Positions 21,588 to 31,202 of a stretch of DNA of 64,000 nt are shown here, piece after piece. The position numbers and the translations under genes are program-made. Origin of the DNA: [Enterobacter] lignolyticus SCF1 (GTDB taxonomy: Bacteria; Pseudomonadota; Gammaproteobacteria; Enterobacterales; Enterobacteriaceae). A model generated the notes under the pieces. That model saw nothing but the letters and a program-made list of their open reading frames with translations, was not told the origin of the DNA and made no database searches. The stretch covers positions 496,001-560,000 of the forward strand of contig NC_014618.1 of assembly GCF_000164865.1 (NCBI RefSeq), read 5' to 3'. Each line of letters starts with the position of its first letter. The stretch's first letter is position 1.

Positions 21588-23021
21588 TCAGACCAGTTGT
21601 TTACGCTGGTTAGACGGCGGAATGGATAAAGACTCTCGGTACTTTGCAACGGTACGGCGAGCCACCATGATACCCTGTTCACAGAGCATGGTGGTCAGCT
21701 TACTGTCACTCAGCGGTTTCGCGGGATTTTCCGCGGCAATTAACTTCTTCACCAGCGCGCGAATGGCCGTGGACGAGGCTTCGCCGCCGCCCTCGGTATT
21801 GACGTGGCTGGAGAAGAAATACTTAAGCTCAAAAATGCCACGCGGACTGTGCAGATACTTCTGCGTCGTGACGCGTGAAATCGTGGATTCGTGCATCTCG
21901 ACGGCCTGGGCGATATCCGCCAGCACCATCGGCTTCATAAACTCTTCGCCCTTTTCAAAGAAGGCCTGCTGCTGTTCGACGATGCAGCGGCTGACGCGCA
22001 GCAGCGTATCGTTACGGCTTTCCAGGCTTTTAATCAGCCAGCGGGCTTCCTGCAGGTTGCTGCGAATGAACTGGCTGTCGGCATCGTTGCGGGCGTTATT
22101 GCACATCCCGGCGTAATGCTGATTTATCTGCAGACGCGGAAGGCTGTCGGCGTTGAGATCCACCGCCCAGCGATCGTTGACTTTGCGCACCAGAACGTCG
22201 GGGATCACATACTCAGGCTCGCCGGTCTGGATCGACTGGCCGGGGCGAGGATCCAGCGACTGAATCAGCGCTACCGCCTCTTTCAGCACCTCTTCCTTTA
22301 ACCGGGTTACGCGCATCAGCGTGCGGAAGTCATGGTTGGCGAGAAGATCGAGATGATCGCTGATGATGAGCTGGGCTTCTTCCAGCCACGGCGTCTCCCT
22401 GGCAAACTGCGAAAGCTGGATCAGCAGGCAGTCGCGCAGATCGCGCGCCGCAACGCCGACGGGATCGAAACGCTGGATTCGCTTGAGCACCGCTTCCACT
22501 TCGTCGAGCCCAATCTCTTCATCGCCCATGCTTTCAAGGATGTCGTCCAGCGTTACCGTCAGGTAGCCCGTCTCGTCCACCGCATCAACAATGGAAGTGG
22601 CGATAGCCCGATCGGTATCGGAAAAGGGCGTCAGCTCGACCTGCCACATCAGATAATCCTGCAGCGTCTGCGTGGTTTCGCCCTGATAGACCGGAATCTC
22701 GTCGTCCTGATAATCCGCGCCGGTCCCGGAAGGGGTTCCGGCGGTATAGATCTCGTCCCAGCTGGCGTCCAGCGGCAGCTCCTCGGGCATCTCTTTTTGC
22801 TCGAGCGCGTCGACGGTATCGAGCGTTTCGCTGTCCTGGACTTCCGTAGACGCAACTTCATCGTGGAGCTCGGTTTGCTCAAGCAGCGGGTTGCTCTCCA
22901 GCGCCTGCTGAAGTTCCTGCTGAAGTTCCAACGTGGACAGCTGCAGCAAGCGGATGGCCTGCTGCAGTTGTGGTGTCATGGCGAGCTGTTGGCTGAGCCT
23001 TAATTGCAAACCTTGCTTCAT
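21588..23021 (-). CDS. rpoN: RNA polymerase sigma-54 factor
   Basis: This 477-residue alternative sigma factor directs RNA polymerase to -24/-12 promoters that need AAA+ activators, mainly for nitrogen assimilation and related stress genes. The glutamine- and leucine-rich region I (about 1-50) binds activators, region II is acidic, and the core-binding and DNA-binding regions follow. The RpoN box ARRTVAKYRE near the C terminus reads the -24 element. It is 47 bases downstream of lptB, as in E. coli. Confidence 0.97.
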   Translation of the reverse strand: MKQGLQLRLSQQLAMTPQLQQAIRLLQLSTLELQQELQQALESNPLLEQTELHDEVASTEVQDSETLDTVDALEQKEMPEELPLDASWDEIYTAGTPSGTGADYQDDEIPVYQGETTQTLQDYLMWQVELTPFSDTDRAIATSIVDAVDETGYLTVTLDDILESMGDEEIGLDEVEAVLKRIQRFDPVGVAARDLRDCLLIQLSQFARETPWLEEAQLIISDHLDLLANHDFRTLMRVTRLKEEVLKEAVALIQSLDPRPGQSIQTGEPEYVIPDVLVRKVNDRWAVDLNADSLPRLQINQHYAGMCNNARNDADSQFIRSNLQEARWLIKSLESRNDTLLRVSRCIVEQQQAFFEKGEEFMKPMVLADIAQAVEMHESTISRVTTQKYLHSPRGIFELKYFFSSHVNTEGGGEASSTAIRALVKKLIAAENPAKPLSDSKLTTMLCEQGIMVARRTVAKYRESLSIPPSNQRKQLV

Positions 23022-23068
23022 GGTCAGGGCAAATGTCTCCGGCTAATACGTCTATACCTGATACCCTA

Positions 23069-23794
23069 TCAGAGTCTGAAGTCTTCCCCAAGGTACACGC
23101 GCTTAACCTGCTCGTCTTGCAGGATTTCTTCTGGCGTACCGTGGGCGATAAGGTGACCCTGGCTAACAATGTAGGCGCGTTCACAGACGGCCAGCGTTTC
23201 TCGCACGTTGTGGTCGGTAATCAGCACGCCAAGACCGCTGTCGCGCAGATGTTCAATGATGCGTTTGATGTCGATAACAGAGATAGGATCGACGCCGGCA
23301 AAGGGTTCATCCAGCAGGATGAATTTCGGGTTTGCCGCCAGCGCGCGCGCAATTTCCACACGGCGGCGCTCCCCGCCGGACAGCGCCTGCCCCAGGCTGT
23401 CGCGCAGATGCTCGATATGGAACTCTTCCATCAGCTCGTTGGCGCGATCCTCGCGCTGCTCGTTGCTTAAATCATCGCGAATTTGCAGCACCGCCATTAG
23501 GTTATCAAATACGCTCAGGCGGCGGAAAATCGAGGCTTCCTGCGGCAGATAGCCGATACCGCGACGGGCGCGGGCATGCAGCGGTAGCAGGCTGATATCG
23601 TCGCCGTCGATGATAATGTTGCCGGCGTCGCGCGGCACGATGCCGACCACCATGTAAAAGGTGGTGGTCTTCCCGGCGCCGTTTGGCCCCAGCAGACCGA
23701 CAATCTCACCGGAGTTAACGGTGAGGCTAACGTCCTCGACCACCCGGCGGCCCTTATAGGCTTTTGCGAGATTTTTTGCAGTTAATGTTGCCAT
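23069..23794 (-). CDS. lptB: LptB, ATPase of the LPS export complex
   Basis: This 241-residue cytoplasmic ABC ATPase powers LptFG to pull LPS from the inner membrane to the LptC-LptA bridge. Walker A is GPNGAGKT at 36-43, the signature is LSGGERRR, and Walker B ends ILLDEP. It starts 6 bases after the lptA stop. The operon supplies three of the seven Lpt proteins, together with lptA and lptC. Confidence 0.97.
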   Translation of the reverse strand: MATLTAKNLAKAYKGRRVVEDVSLTVNSGEIVGLLGPNGAGKTTTFYMVVGIVPRDAGNIIIDGDDISLLPLHARARRGIGYLPQEASIFRRLSVFDNLMAVLQIRDDLSNEQREDRANELMEEFHIEHLRDSLGQALSGGERRRVEIARALAANPKFILLDEPFAGVDPISVIDIKRIIEHLRDSGLGVLITDHNVRETLAVCERAYIVSQGHLIAHGTPEEILQDEQVKRVYLGEDFRL

Positions 23795-23800
23795 AGCGAA

Positions 23801-24358
23801 TTAGTTACTCTTTTTCTGCGGCGCCGGAGCCTTGTTGTTGCCTTTATCCTGCAGCTGCGACGGTACCAGCACCGTGGTCACGCGTTTGCCTTTATCGCTG
23901 AACGCCTGCATTTTCTGCTCTTTCACCAGATAGGTAATCTTGTCGCCTTTGATGTTGCTGTCGAGCTGCTCCAGATAGGCGTTCCCCGTCAGCACCACGA
24001 AATCATTTGCCGTTTCATAGTGCATTTTGGAAGAGTGCCCCTTCACCGGCTTGCCGTTGTCCTGCATCTGGTAGAAGGTGGCCGGGTTGCCGTAACCGTC
24101 GATGGTTTCTTTCCCTTTTTCACCGCCCGGGCGAGTGACGACGACCTTATCCGCATTAATCTTGATACTGCCCTGGGTGACGATAACGTTGCCGGTAAAG
24201 GTGGCGACGTTACCCTGCATATCCAGCGACTGCTGATCGGACTCGATATGAATCGGTTGATCGGTGTCGCCGGTTAGCGCCAGCGCCGGCAGGCTGGCCG
24301 CCAGCAGGACGCTGGTAAGAGCAAGCTTAAGGCTGAGTTTGTTTGTTTTGAATTTCAT
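23801..24358 (-). CDS. lptA: LptA, periplasmic LPS bridge protein
   Basis: This 185-residue OstA-type beta-jellyroll protein oligomerises between LptC and LptD to carry LPS across the periplasm. It has a Sec signal peptide of about 27 residues ending ALA, and the core begins TGDTDQPIHIESDQQ. The tail after about residue 160 is rich in Lys, Gln and Pro. Its start lies inside the end of lptC (32-base overlap), as in E. coli, where a sigma-E promoter inside the upstream genes adds stress control. Confidence 0.96.
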   Translation of the reverse strand: MKFKTNKLSLKLALTSVLLAASLPALALTGDTDQPIHIESDQQSLDMQGNVATFTGNVIVTQGSIKINADKVVVTRPGGEKGKETIDGYGNPATFYQMQDNGKPVKGHSSKMHYETANDFVVLTGNAYLEQLDSNIKGDKITYLVKEQKMQAFSDKGKRVTTVLVPSQLQDKGNNKAPAPQKKSN

Positions 24359-24902
24359 AAGAGGTTCTCACCTTTTCAATCAGCTCTGCGTTTTTGCTGC
24401 GTAAGTTGCCGCGCATTTTCAGGCCGCTGGAATTAAATGTCGTCCCATACAACGTCACCAGATCGTCTGAACTTACGTCTTGCGTTATCAGATTTACCAT
24501 GGCGTTATCTGTTGTTATTTTGCGCAGTTGAGAGTCCGGCGTTAGCGCGTTGATTTCAACATGCCCATAAAGATACAGCATACGGTCGTTCGTCAGCTTG
24601 GCGCGATCCGCTTTGATGGACCATGTCGCAACCTTGTTGACGTCATACGTGGTCAGCAGCGGGTGCTCAAACCACGAAACGGCGTCATCGGAAAAATACT
24701 CCACATGTTCCGCAATCAGGCGATAGTTAAGCGCGCCTTCCGGGCTGTAAACGAGCGTATCGGTATGCTCGCTTTTGTAAGTCGGGTCATTGCTGTTGGC
24801 GATTGGGTGCACCGCATCGTCTTTATTCACGAAGTTATAGCCGATCAGCACCAGCGCGACCAACGAGAGCAGAATGATAACCCAACGTCTGGTTTTACTC
24901 AT
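24327..24902 (-). CDS. lptC: LptC, inner-membrane-anchored LPS transport protein
   Basis: This 191-residue protein accepts LPS from LptBFG and passes it to LptA. One N-terminal transmembrane helix (about 7-25) is followed by a periplasmic beta-jellyroll. The length equals the E. coli protein. It overlaps kdsC by 4 bases and lptA by 32 bases, which suggests tight translational coupling. Confidence 0.96.
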   Translation of the reverse strand: MSKTRRWVIILLSLVALVLIGYNFVNKDDAVHPIANSNDPTYKSEHTDTLVYSPEGALNYRLIAEHVEYFSDDAVSWFEHPLLTTYDVNKVATWSIKADRAKLTNDRMLYLYGHVEINALTPDSQLRKITTDNAMVNLITQDVSSDDLVTLYGTTFNSSGLKMRGNLRSKNAELIEKVRTSYEIQNKQTQP

Positions 24903-25465
24903 ATGGATTGCCCTTTGGCCTCATCTAGCTTGCCCTGAGCCAGCAGCAGCAAATCACACACCTCCCGCACAGCGCCTTTACCCCCCGCAATATGCGTGAC
25001 GTAATCCGCACGCGGAATGAGCAGCGGATGCGCGTCAGCCACGGCAACGCTCAGGCCGACCTCCGCCATCACCGGCCAGTCGATCAGGTCGTCGCCAACA
25101 TAGGCGACCTCTTCCGGGCGCAGCGCCAGCGTCGCGAGCAGCTCTCGATACGCGATAAGCTTATCGGACTGCCCCTGCCAGAGACGGGTGATCCCCAGCG
25201 TTTTACAGCGGTCTTCTACCAGTTTAGCCTTTCGCCCGGTGATAATGGCGACTTCAATATCGGAGGTCATCGCACAGCGAATACCATAACCATCGCGTAC
25301 GTTGAAGGCTTTCAGCTCTTCGCCGTTATTGCCCATGTAGATAAGGCCATCAGACAACACGCCGTCAACGTCCAGAATCAGCAGGCGGATGTTTGCCGCA
25401 CGCTGAATAATCTGCGCGCTGACCGCGCCATAGCAGGTCGTCACCGACGCACCAGCATTACTCAT
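24899..25465 (-). CDS. kdsC: KdsC, Kdo-8-phosphate phosphatase
   Basis: This 188-residue HAD-family enzyme removes phosphate from Kdo-8-phosphate to give Kdo for the LPS inner core. The HAD nucleophile and acid are in LILDVDGV (about 30-37), and the GDDLIDWP segment supplies the metal-binding aspartates. It is placed between kdsD and the lpt genes, so the operon joins Kdo synthesis with LPS export. Confidence 0.97.
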   Translation of the reverse strand: MSNAGASVTTCYGAVSAQIIQRAANIRLLILDVDGVLSDGLIYMGNNGEELKAFNVRDGYGIRCAMTSDIEVAIITGRKAKLVEDRCKTLGITRLWQGQSDKLIAYRELLATLALRPEEVAYVGDDLIDWPVMAEVGLSVAVADAHPLLIPRADYVTHIAGGKGAVREVCDLLLLAQGKLDEAKGQSI

Positions 25466-25479
25466 TGTTTTATCCTTAC

Positions 25480-26466
25480 TTATACTACGCCTGCGCGCAG
25501 CAGATCATGCATATGTACCACACCCAGCAGATGGTCGCCATCAGCAACCATCACGCAGGTGATATGGCGGGACTGCATCAGGTTCAGCACATCCACGGCA
25601 AGCGTGCCGGAACGCACCCGGATGCCGCCGTGGGTCATGACGTCCGCGATGCTCAGGCTGCGGACGTCCGCGCCCATGTCGAAGACCCGACGCAGGTCGC
25701 CATCGGTGAAAATACCATCGATAGTCATCTGGTCGTCGCAGATGACGGTCATACCCAGATTTTTACGGGTGATCTCCAGCAGCGCGTCGCGAAGCGATGC
25801 CGCTTTATTGACGCGCGGAATTTCATCGCCGGTGTGCATGATATCGTTCACCCGCAGCAGCAGCTTACGGCCCAGCGCGCCGCCCGGGTGCGACAGGGCG
25901 AAGTCTTCGGCCGTAAAGCCACGCGCTTTCAGCAGCGCGACGGCGAGCGCATCGCCCATCACCAGCGCGGCGGTAGTGCTGGAGGTAGGCGCCAGGCCCA
26001 GCGGGCAGGCTTCCTTCTGTACCTTCACGCACAGGTGAATATCGGCGGCTTTCGCCATGCTGCTGTCCGCACGGCCGGTCATGCAGATAAGCGGCACCTG
26101 CAGACGCTTAAGCACCGGGATCAGCGCGAGGATCTCATTGGATTCGCCAGAGTTGGAGAGGGCAATCACCACATCCTGCGCCGTCACCATTCCAAGGTCG
26201 CCATGCGCCGCTTCGCCCGGGTGGACGAAAAACGACGAGGTGCCGGTACTGGCGAAGGTCGCGGCCATCTTGCGGCCGATATGGCCGGATTTACCCATCC
26301 CCATAACCACGACTTTGCCGCCGCATTTGAACATTCTCTCGCAGGCGAGGGCGAAGTCCTGGTTGATGTATTGATCGAGCTGGGCCAGACCTTCACGTTC
26401 AATCTCCAGTACCTCAAGGCCTGCTTTCTGAAAGTCAAAATCCGGCTGCAAATCTATTTGCGACAT
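25480..26466 (-). CDS. kdsD: KdsD, D-arabinose-5-phosphate isomerase
   Basis: This 328-residue enzyme converts ribulose-5-phosphate to arabinose-5-phosphate, the first step to Kdo. An N-terminal SIS sugar-isomerase domain (GMGKSGHIG, about 55-63; SNSGES further on) is followed by two CBS domains. The ATG at 26466 gives the family start MSQIDLQPDFDF; a longer frame back to 26592 overlaps yrbG and is not credible. It follows yrbG by 14 bases. Confidence 0.97.
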   Translation of the reverse strand: MSQIDLQPDFDFQKAGLEVLEIEREGLAQLDQYINQDFALACERMFKCGGKVVVMGMGKSGHIGRKMAATFASTGTSSFFVHPGEAAHGDLGMVTAQDVVIALSNSGESNEILALIPVLKRLQVPLICMTGRADSSMAKAADIHLCVKVQKEACPLGLAPTSSTTAALVMGDALAVALLKARGFTAEDFALSHPGGALGRKLLLRVNDIMHTGDEIPRVNKAASLRDALLEITRKNLGMTVICDDQMTIDGIFTDGDLRRVFDMGADVRSLSIADVMTHGGIRVRSGTLAVDVLNLMQSRHITCVMVADGDHLLGVVHMHDLLRAGVV

Positions 26467-26480
26467 AATGTTATTCCGAT

Positions 26481-27458
26481 TCACTCTGCGAAAAACGGCG
26501 TGCCCCAGTAGAGAAACGCCAGCCAAACAATAAACCCGCTGGTTAACAGCGCTCCGGCGACTTTGCCTATCCGCAGGCGGCGGCGCCAGCACAGCAGGGC
26601 GAAGATGACGCTGACCAGCACCATCACGCCATAATCACGGTGAAACGCCAGGGGATTAAACGCGCCTGGCGCGATGAGCGCGGGTAAACCGAGCACAATG
26701 GCGATGTTGAAGATGTTGGAGCCTATTATATTGCCAATCGCGATATCGCCTTCACCTTTTCGGGCGCCGGCAATGGTTGTCGCCAGCTCCGGCAGGCTGG
26801 TGCCAATGGCGATGACCGTCAGGCCAATGGTGAGCTCACTCATGGCGAAATAGTTCGCCAGCACGGTGGCGTTGTCTATCACCATGCGGGTTGCCATTGG
26901 CATAATAATCAAGGCGATGCCGAGCCACAGGCAGGCCACCGGCAGCGACCCCTCGCGAGGAAGTTCGGCCATCTGCTCGCGGGTCAGGCTGTCGGGGCCC
27001 TGGTGCTCCGCAAGCCGGGCTATTTTCACGATGAAAAACAGCCACAGCGCCGCCAGCGTAAGCATAAATACGCCGTCGAGCCTCGAAAGCTCGCCATCAT
27101 ACAGCACATATCCCGCCAGCAGGCTCACGATTAACATTAGCGGCAATTCACGGCGCAGGATATCGGAATGGACGGTAAATGCGTGGAACAGGGCGGCAAG
27201 ACCAATTATCAGCAGGATATTGATAATATTGGAGCCGATGGCGGTGCCGATCGCCAGATCGATTTGCCCGTGAAAGGAGGCGGCGACAGAAACGATTATT
27301 TCAGGCAGCGATGTCCCTATGCTGACCACGGTCATACCGATAATCAGCGGCGGAACGCCCATGGTGCGACAGAGGATAGACGCGGCAAAAACCAGACGAT
27401 CGGCGCTGTAGACCACCAGAAGTAAACCAATTATTAACAGAGCCGTCGCTAAAAGCAT
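26481..27458 (-). CDS. yrbG: YrbG, calcium/sodium exchanger family membrane protein
   Basis: This 325-residue inner-membrane protein of the CaCA superfamily has two inverted repeats, each with the ion-binding alpha motif GTSLPE (once near residue 48, again in the second half). About ten hydrophobic helices are visible. The physiological cation in enterobacteria is not established. It heads the long minus-strand operon into kdsD and is divergent from mlaF, with 210 bases between. Confidence 0.94.
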   Translation of the reverse strand: MLLATALLIIGLLLVVYSADRLVFAASILCRTMGVPPLIIGMTVVSIGTSLPEIIVSVAASFHGQIDLAIGTAIGSNIINILLIIGLAALFHAFTVHSDILRRELPLMLIVSLLAGYVLYDGELSRLDGVFMLTLAALWLFFIVKIARLAEHQGPDSLTREQMAELPREGSLPVACLWLGIALIIMPMATRMVIDNATVLANYFAMSELTIGLTVIAIGTSLPELATTIAGARKGEGDIAIGNIIGSNIFNIAIVLGLPALIAPGAFNPLAFHRDYGVMVLVSVIFALLCWRRRLRIGKVAGALLTSGFIVWLAFLYWGTPFFAE

Positions 27459-27668
27459 CTAAAGTCCTTTCTTCAGGTATAATCGCCGGTCCGCGCTTAC
27501 CGGGTGCGGGACGTAGACGAATTCTTAATTTTGACTTTATGCGGCTAAAAAGTAAAACAAATGCCTGCTTTCGCTAACCATGGCAGGTAAGTTTCTGTAA
27601 AAATGATGGGTTAGGGGCGCTGCTGCGCGCCATGCTTAACCTTATGCGTTTTTTGTAAGGATGAACCT

Positions 27669-28481
27669 ATGAGCCAGACTCTGGCGAATTTGGTCGACGT
27701 TCAGAACATGAGCTTCTCACGGGGCCAGCGAACTATCTTCGACAATATCTCGCTCTCAGTGCCGCGGGGTAAAATCACCGCGATTATGGGACCGTCGGGC
27801 ATTGGTAAAACGACGCTGCTGCGGCTCATCGGCGGGCAGATCCCGCCGGACAGCGGCGAGATTTTGTTTGACGGCGAAAACGTGCCGGAGATGTCGCGCT
27901 CGAGGCTTTATGCGGTGCGTAAACGGATGAGCATGCTGTTTCAGTCCGGCGCGCTGTTTACCGACATGAACGTCTTTGACAACGTCGCCTACCCGCTGCG
28001 CGAGCATACCCGCCTGCCGCCGCCGCTGCTGAAAAGCACGGTGATGATGAAGCTTGAGGCGGTCGGTTTGCGCGGCGCGGCGAAGCTGATGCCGTCTGAG
28101 CTTTCCGGCGGGATGGCGCGCCGCGCGGCGCTGGCTCGCGCGATAGCGCTGGAGCCGGATCTCATTATGTTTGATGAGCCGTTCGTCGGGCAGGACCCGA
28201 TAACCATGGGCGTGCTGGTCAAACTGATCTCCGAGCTCAACAGCGCGCTGGGCGTAACCTGCATCGTCGTATCGCACGACGTGCCGGAGGTTCTCAGCAT
28301 TGCCGATTACGCCTATATCGTCGCGGACAAGAAAATCGTTGCTCACGGCAGCGCGCAGTCGCTGAAGGTCAATGACGACCCGCGCGTACGCCAGTTTCTT
28401 GACGGTATTGCCGATGGGCCGGTGCCGTTTCGCTATCCGGCGGGCGACTACCGCCGCGATTTATTAGGAACAGGGAGCTAA
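27669..28481 (+). CDS. mlaF: MlaF, ATPase of the Mla phospholipid transporter
   Basis: This 270-residue ABC ATPase of the MlaFEDB complex keeps the outer membrane asymmetric by moving mislocalised phospholipids back to the inner membrane. Walker A is GPSGIGKT, the signature LSGGMARR, and Walker B LIMFDEP. It is the first gene of mlaFEDCB; mlaE starts 7 bases downstream. Confidence 0.97.
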   Translation: MSQTLANLVDVQNMSFSRGQRTIFDNISLSVPRGKITAIMGPSGIGKTTLLRLIGGQIPPDSGEILFDGENVPEMSRSRLYAVRKRMSMLFQSGALFTDMNVFDNVAYPLREHTRLPPPLLKSTVMMKLEAVGLRGAAKLMPSELSGGMARRAALARAIALEPDLIMFDEPFVGQDPITMGVLVKLISELNSALGVTCIVVSHDVPEVLSIADYAYIVADKKIVAHGSAQSLKVNDDPRVRQFLDGIADGPVPFRYPAGDYRRDLLGTGS

Positions 28482-28488
28482 GTTACTC

Positions 28489-29271
28489 ATGCTGTTAAAT
28501 GCACTGGCGGCGTTGGGCCATCGGGGGATCAAAACCACCGCCGCCTTCGGCCGCGCCGGGTTAATGTTATTCAATGCCGTGGTCGGCAAACCGGAGTTTC
28601 GCAAGCATGCCCCGCTGCTGGTGCGCCAGCTGTATAACGTCGGCGTGCTCTCCATGCTGATCATTATCGTGTCTGGCGTCTTCATCGGCATGGTGCTCGG
28701 GCTGCAGGGCTATCTGGTGTTGACGACCTACAGCGCTGAAACGAGCCTCGGCATGCTGGTGGCGCTGTCGCTGCTGCGCGAGCTCGGGCCGGTGGTCGCG
28801 GCGCTGCTGTTTGCCGGGCGCGCCGGTTCGGCGCTGACGGCTGAAATCGGCCTGATGCGGGCGACAGAGCAGCTCTCCAGCATGGAGATGATGGCGGTCG
28901 ATCCGCTGCGCCGGGTGATTTCGCCTCGCTTCTGGGCGGGCGTTATCTCCTTGCCGTTGCTGACCATTATCTTTGTCGCCGTCGGCATCTGGGGCGGTTC
29001 GCTGGTGGGGGTGAGCTGGAAGGGCATTGATGCCGGCTTCTTCTGGACGGCAATGCAAAATGCCGTCGAGTGGCGCATGGATTTAGTGAATTGCCTGATT
29101 AAAAGCGTGGTGTTTGCCATCACGGTGACATGGATTGCGTTATTCAACGGCTATGATGCGATCCCTACTTCTGCCGGGATCAGCCGCGCGACGACTCGCA
29201 CCGTCGTGCACTCTTCTCTGGCGGTGCTTGGGTTAGATTTTGTGCTGACTGCATTGATGTTTGGGAATTGA
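28489..29271 (+). CDS. mlaE: MlaE, permease of the Mla phospholipid transporter
   Basis: This 260-residue inner-membrane protein has about five hydrophobic helices. The family segment ELGPVVAALLFAGRAGSA contacts MlaF. Length and sequence are as expected. Four bases separate it from mlaD. Confidence 0.97.
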   Translation: MLLNALAALGHRGIKTTAAFGRAGLMLFNAVVGKPEFRKHAPLLVRQLYNVGVLSMLIIIVSGVFIGMVLGLQGYLVLTTYSAETSLGMLVALSLLRELGPVVAALLFAGRAGSALTAEIGLMRATEQLSSMEMMAVDPLRRVISPRFWAGVISLPLLTIIFVAVGIWGGSLVGVSWKGIDAGFFWTAMQNAVEWRMDLVNCLIKSVVFAITVTWIALFNGYDAIPTSAGISRATTRTVVHSSLAVLGLDFVLTALMFGN

Positions 29272-29275
29272 GTTC

Positions 29276-29827
29276 ATGCAAACGAAAAAAAGTGAAATCT
29301 GGGTGGGCGTTTTCTTACTGGTGGCGCTGCTGGCGGCACTGTTCATCTGTCTGAAAGCAGCCGACCTTACCTCGCTGCGTACTGAGCCGACCTATCGCGT
29401 CTATGCGACCTTCGATAACATCGGCGGCCTGAAAGTGCGTTCTCCGGTTCGCATCGGCGGGGTGGTGATTGGCCGCGTGGAAGAGATAGCATTAGATCCG
29501 AAAACCTATCTGCCGCGCGTTACGCTGGATATCGAAGACCGCTATAACCAGATTCCGGATACCAGCTCGCTGTCGATTCGCACCTCCGGCCTGCTGGGCG
29601 AGCAATTCCTTGCGCTGAACGTCGGTTTCGACGATCCGGAAATGGGGACGTCTATGCTTAAAGACGGCAGCACCATCCAGGATACGAAGTCCGCCATGGT
29701 GCTTGAGGACCTGATCGGCCAGTTCCTTTATAGCAACAAGGGCAGTGAGAATCAGAATTCTGGCGATGTGAAAGCGCCGGATGAGGGACATACTGACGCT
29801 GTACCGCCTGCTGGCGCGTCGCACTAA
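29276..29827 (+). CDS. mlaD: MlaD, MCE-domain lipid channel of the Mla complex
   Basis: This 183-residue protein forms a hexameric ring in the periplasm that receives or delivers phospholipid. An N-terminal transmembrane helix (about 8-28) precedes the MCE domain (about 38-116) and a helical region. The C-terminal tail is low-complexity. The ATG at 29276 gives MQTKKSEIW, the family start; an in-frame codon at 29261 lies inside mlaE. Confidence 0.96.
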   Translation: MQTKKSEIWVGVFLLVALLAALFICLKAADLTSLRTEPTYRVYATFDNIGGLKVRSPVRIGGVVIGRVEEIALDPKTYLPRVTLDIEDRYNQIPDTSSLSIRTSGLLGEQFLALNVGFDDPEMGTSMLKDGSTIQDTKSAMVLEDLIGQFLYSNKGSENQNSGDVKAPDEGHTDAVPPAGASH

Positions 29828-29844
29828 TTTCGGGAGAATCAACG

Positions 29845-30480
29845 ATGTTTAAACGTTTACTTATGATAGCCATGCTGGCGATCGCCCCCCTGACCGCGGC
29901 GACGGCTGCCGATCAGTCAAACCCGTATACCCTGATGAATCAGGCCGCGAAAAAAACGTTTGATCGCCTGAAGAACGAGCAGCCAAAAATTCGGGCGAAT
30001 CCGGATTACCTGCGCGTGGTGGTCGATCAGGAGCTGCTGCCGTATGTTCAGGAAAAATATGCCGGCGCGCTGGTGCTTGGCCGCTACTACCGCGACGCCA
30101 CGCCGGCGCAGCGCGAGGCCTATTTCGCCGCGTTCCACGAATATCTGAAGCAGGCCTATGGCCAGGCGCTGGCGATGTATCACGGCCAGACGTATCAGAT
30201 TGCGCCGGAGCAGCCGTTCGGCGAGGCCAGCATTGTGCCTATTCGCGTCACCATTGTGGACTCGAACGGTCGTCCGCCGGTACGCCTGGACTTCCAGTGG
30301 CGTAAAAATACCCAGACCGGCAACTGGCAGGCGTATGACATGATCGCGGAAGGCGTCAGCATGATCACCACCAAACAGAACGAGTGGAGCGATCTGCTGC
30401 GCACCAAAGGGATCGACGGCCTGACGGCGCAGCTGCAGTCAATCGCGAAGCAGCCGATCACCCTGGAACAGAAAAAATAA
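29845..30480 (+). CDS. mlaC: MlaC, periplasmic phospholipid shuttle
   Basis: This 211-residue soluble protein carries one phospholipid between the outer-membrane MlaA-porin complex and MlaFEDB. A signal peptide of about 21 residues ends ATAA. The mature part begins with helices and contains the NTF2-like lipid-binding fold. Its TAA stop shares one base with the mlaB start (TAATG). Confidence 0.96.
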   Translation: MFKRLLMIAMLAIAPLTAATAADQSNPYTLMNQAAKKTFDRLKNEQPKIRANPDYLRVVVDQELLPYVQEKYAGALVLGRYYRDATPAQREAYFAAFHEYLKQAYGQALAMYHGQTYQIAPEQPFGEASIVPIRVTIVDSNGRPPVRLDFQWRKNTQTGNWQAYDMIAEGVSMITTKQNEWSDLLRTKGIDGLTAQLQSIAKQPITLEQKK

Positions 30481-30770
30481 TGACGCCATCTCTGGGTTGG
30501 ACGCGCGATAACGATCGCCTGCGGCTGCAGGGCGAGCTGGATCAGGACGTGATCCCGCCGCTCTGGGACGCCCGCGCAGAGGCGACGGTGGGGGTGAGCA
30601 TCCTCGATCTGAGCGACGTTACGCGCGTGGATACGGCGGGTGTGGCGCTGCTGGTGCATTTTGTCGCGCTGATCCGCGCGCAGGGCAAAACGCCTGAGAT
30701 CGTGGGGAAGAGCGAAAAAATGCAGACGCTGGTGCAGCTGTATAACCTGTCTGACGATCTAATCCCGTAA
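30480..30770 (+). CDS. mlaB: MlaB, STAS-domain subunit of the Mla complex
   Basis: This 96-residue cytoplasmic STAS protein stabilises and activates MlaF. The segment DLSDVTRVDTAGVALL is the typical STAS loop and helix, with the conserved threonine present. The start at 30480 overlaps the mlaC stop by one base and matches the family length of 97. Confidence 0.95.
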   Translation: MTPSLGWTRDNDRLRLQGELDQDVIPPLWDARAEATVGVSILDLSDVTRVDTAGVALLVHFVALIRAQGKTPEIVGKSEKMQTLVQLYNLSDDLIP

Positions 30771-30791
30771 TTATTCAAGATGTTATTATTT

Positions 30792-30825
30792 AAAGCCCCC
30801 GCGTTTTTAACGTCGGGGCTTTTTG
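30792..30825 (+). terminator. Intrinsic terminator of mlaFEDCB
   Basis: A GC-rich stem AAAGCCCC/CGGGGCTTT encloses an AT-rich loop and is followed by five T residues. It lies 21 bases after the mlaB stop. Confidence 0.8.
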
Positions 30826-30895
30826 CTTATTTCAGACCGCCTCACTTTCCTCTAAGATGTTGGGCTTGTTTTCACTACCAGATAAAAAGACGCCC

Positions 30896-31150
30896 ATGGA
30901 AAATCATGAAATTCAGACCGTGCTGATGAACGCACTCTCCCTTAAGGAAGTCCACGTCTCCGGCGATGGCAGCCACTTTCAGGTTATCGCTGTGGGTGAG
31001 ATGTTTGACGGTATGAGCCGGGTCAAAAAGCAGCAGGCCGTTTATGCGCCGCTGATGGAGTATATTGCGGACAACCGCATCCATGCCCTGTCGATCAAGG
31101 CGTATACCCCGCAGGAATGGGAACGCGATCGTAAACTCAACGGTTTTTAA
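30896..31150 (+). CDS. ibaG: IbaG, BolA-family protein
   Basis: This 84-residue BolA-like protein binds monothiol glutaredoxins and Fe-S clusters; in E. coli it is acid-induced and affects envelope integrity. The conserved VSGDGSHFQVIAVGE and IHALSIKAYTPQEW segments are present, including the family histidines. The ATG at 30896 gives MENHEIQ; an upstream frame from 30857 has no support. It precedes murA by 52 bases. Confidence 0.96.
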   Translation: MENHEIQTVLMNALSLKEVHVSGDGSHFQVIAVGEMFDGMSRVKKQQAVYAPLMEYIADNRIHALSIKAYTPQEWERDRKLNGF

Positions 31151-31202
31151 GCAGCCGCACTAGCCCGGCTGCACAGAATCAATCTACAAGAGACCAGAAT
31201 TA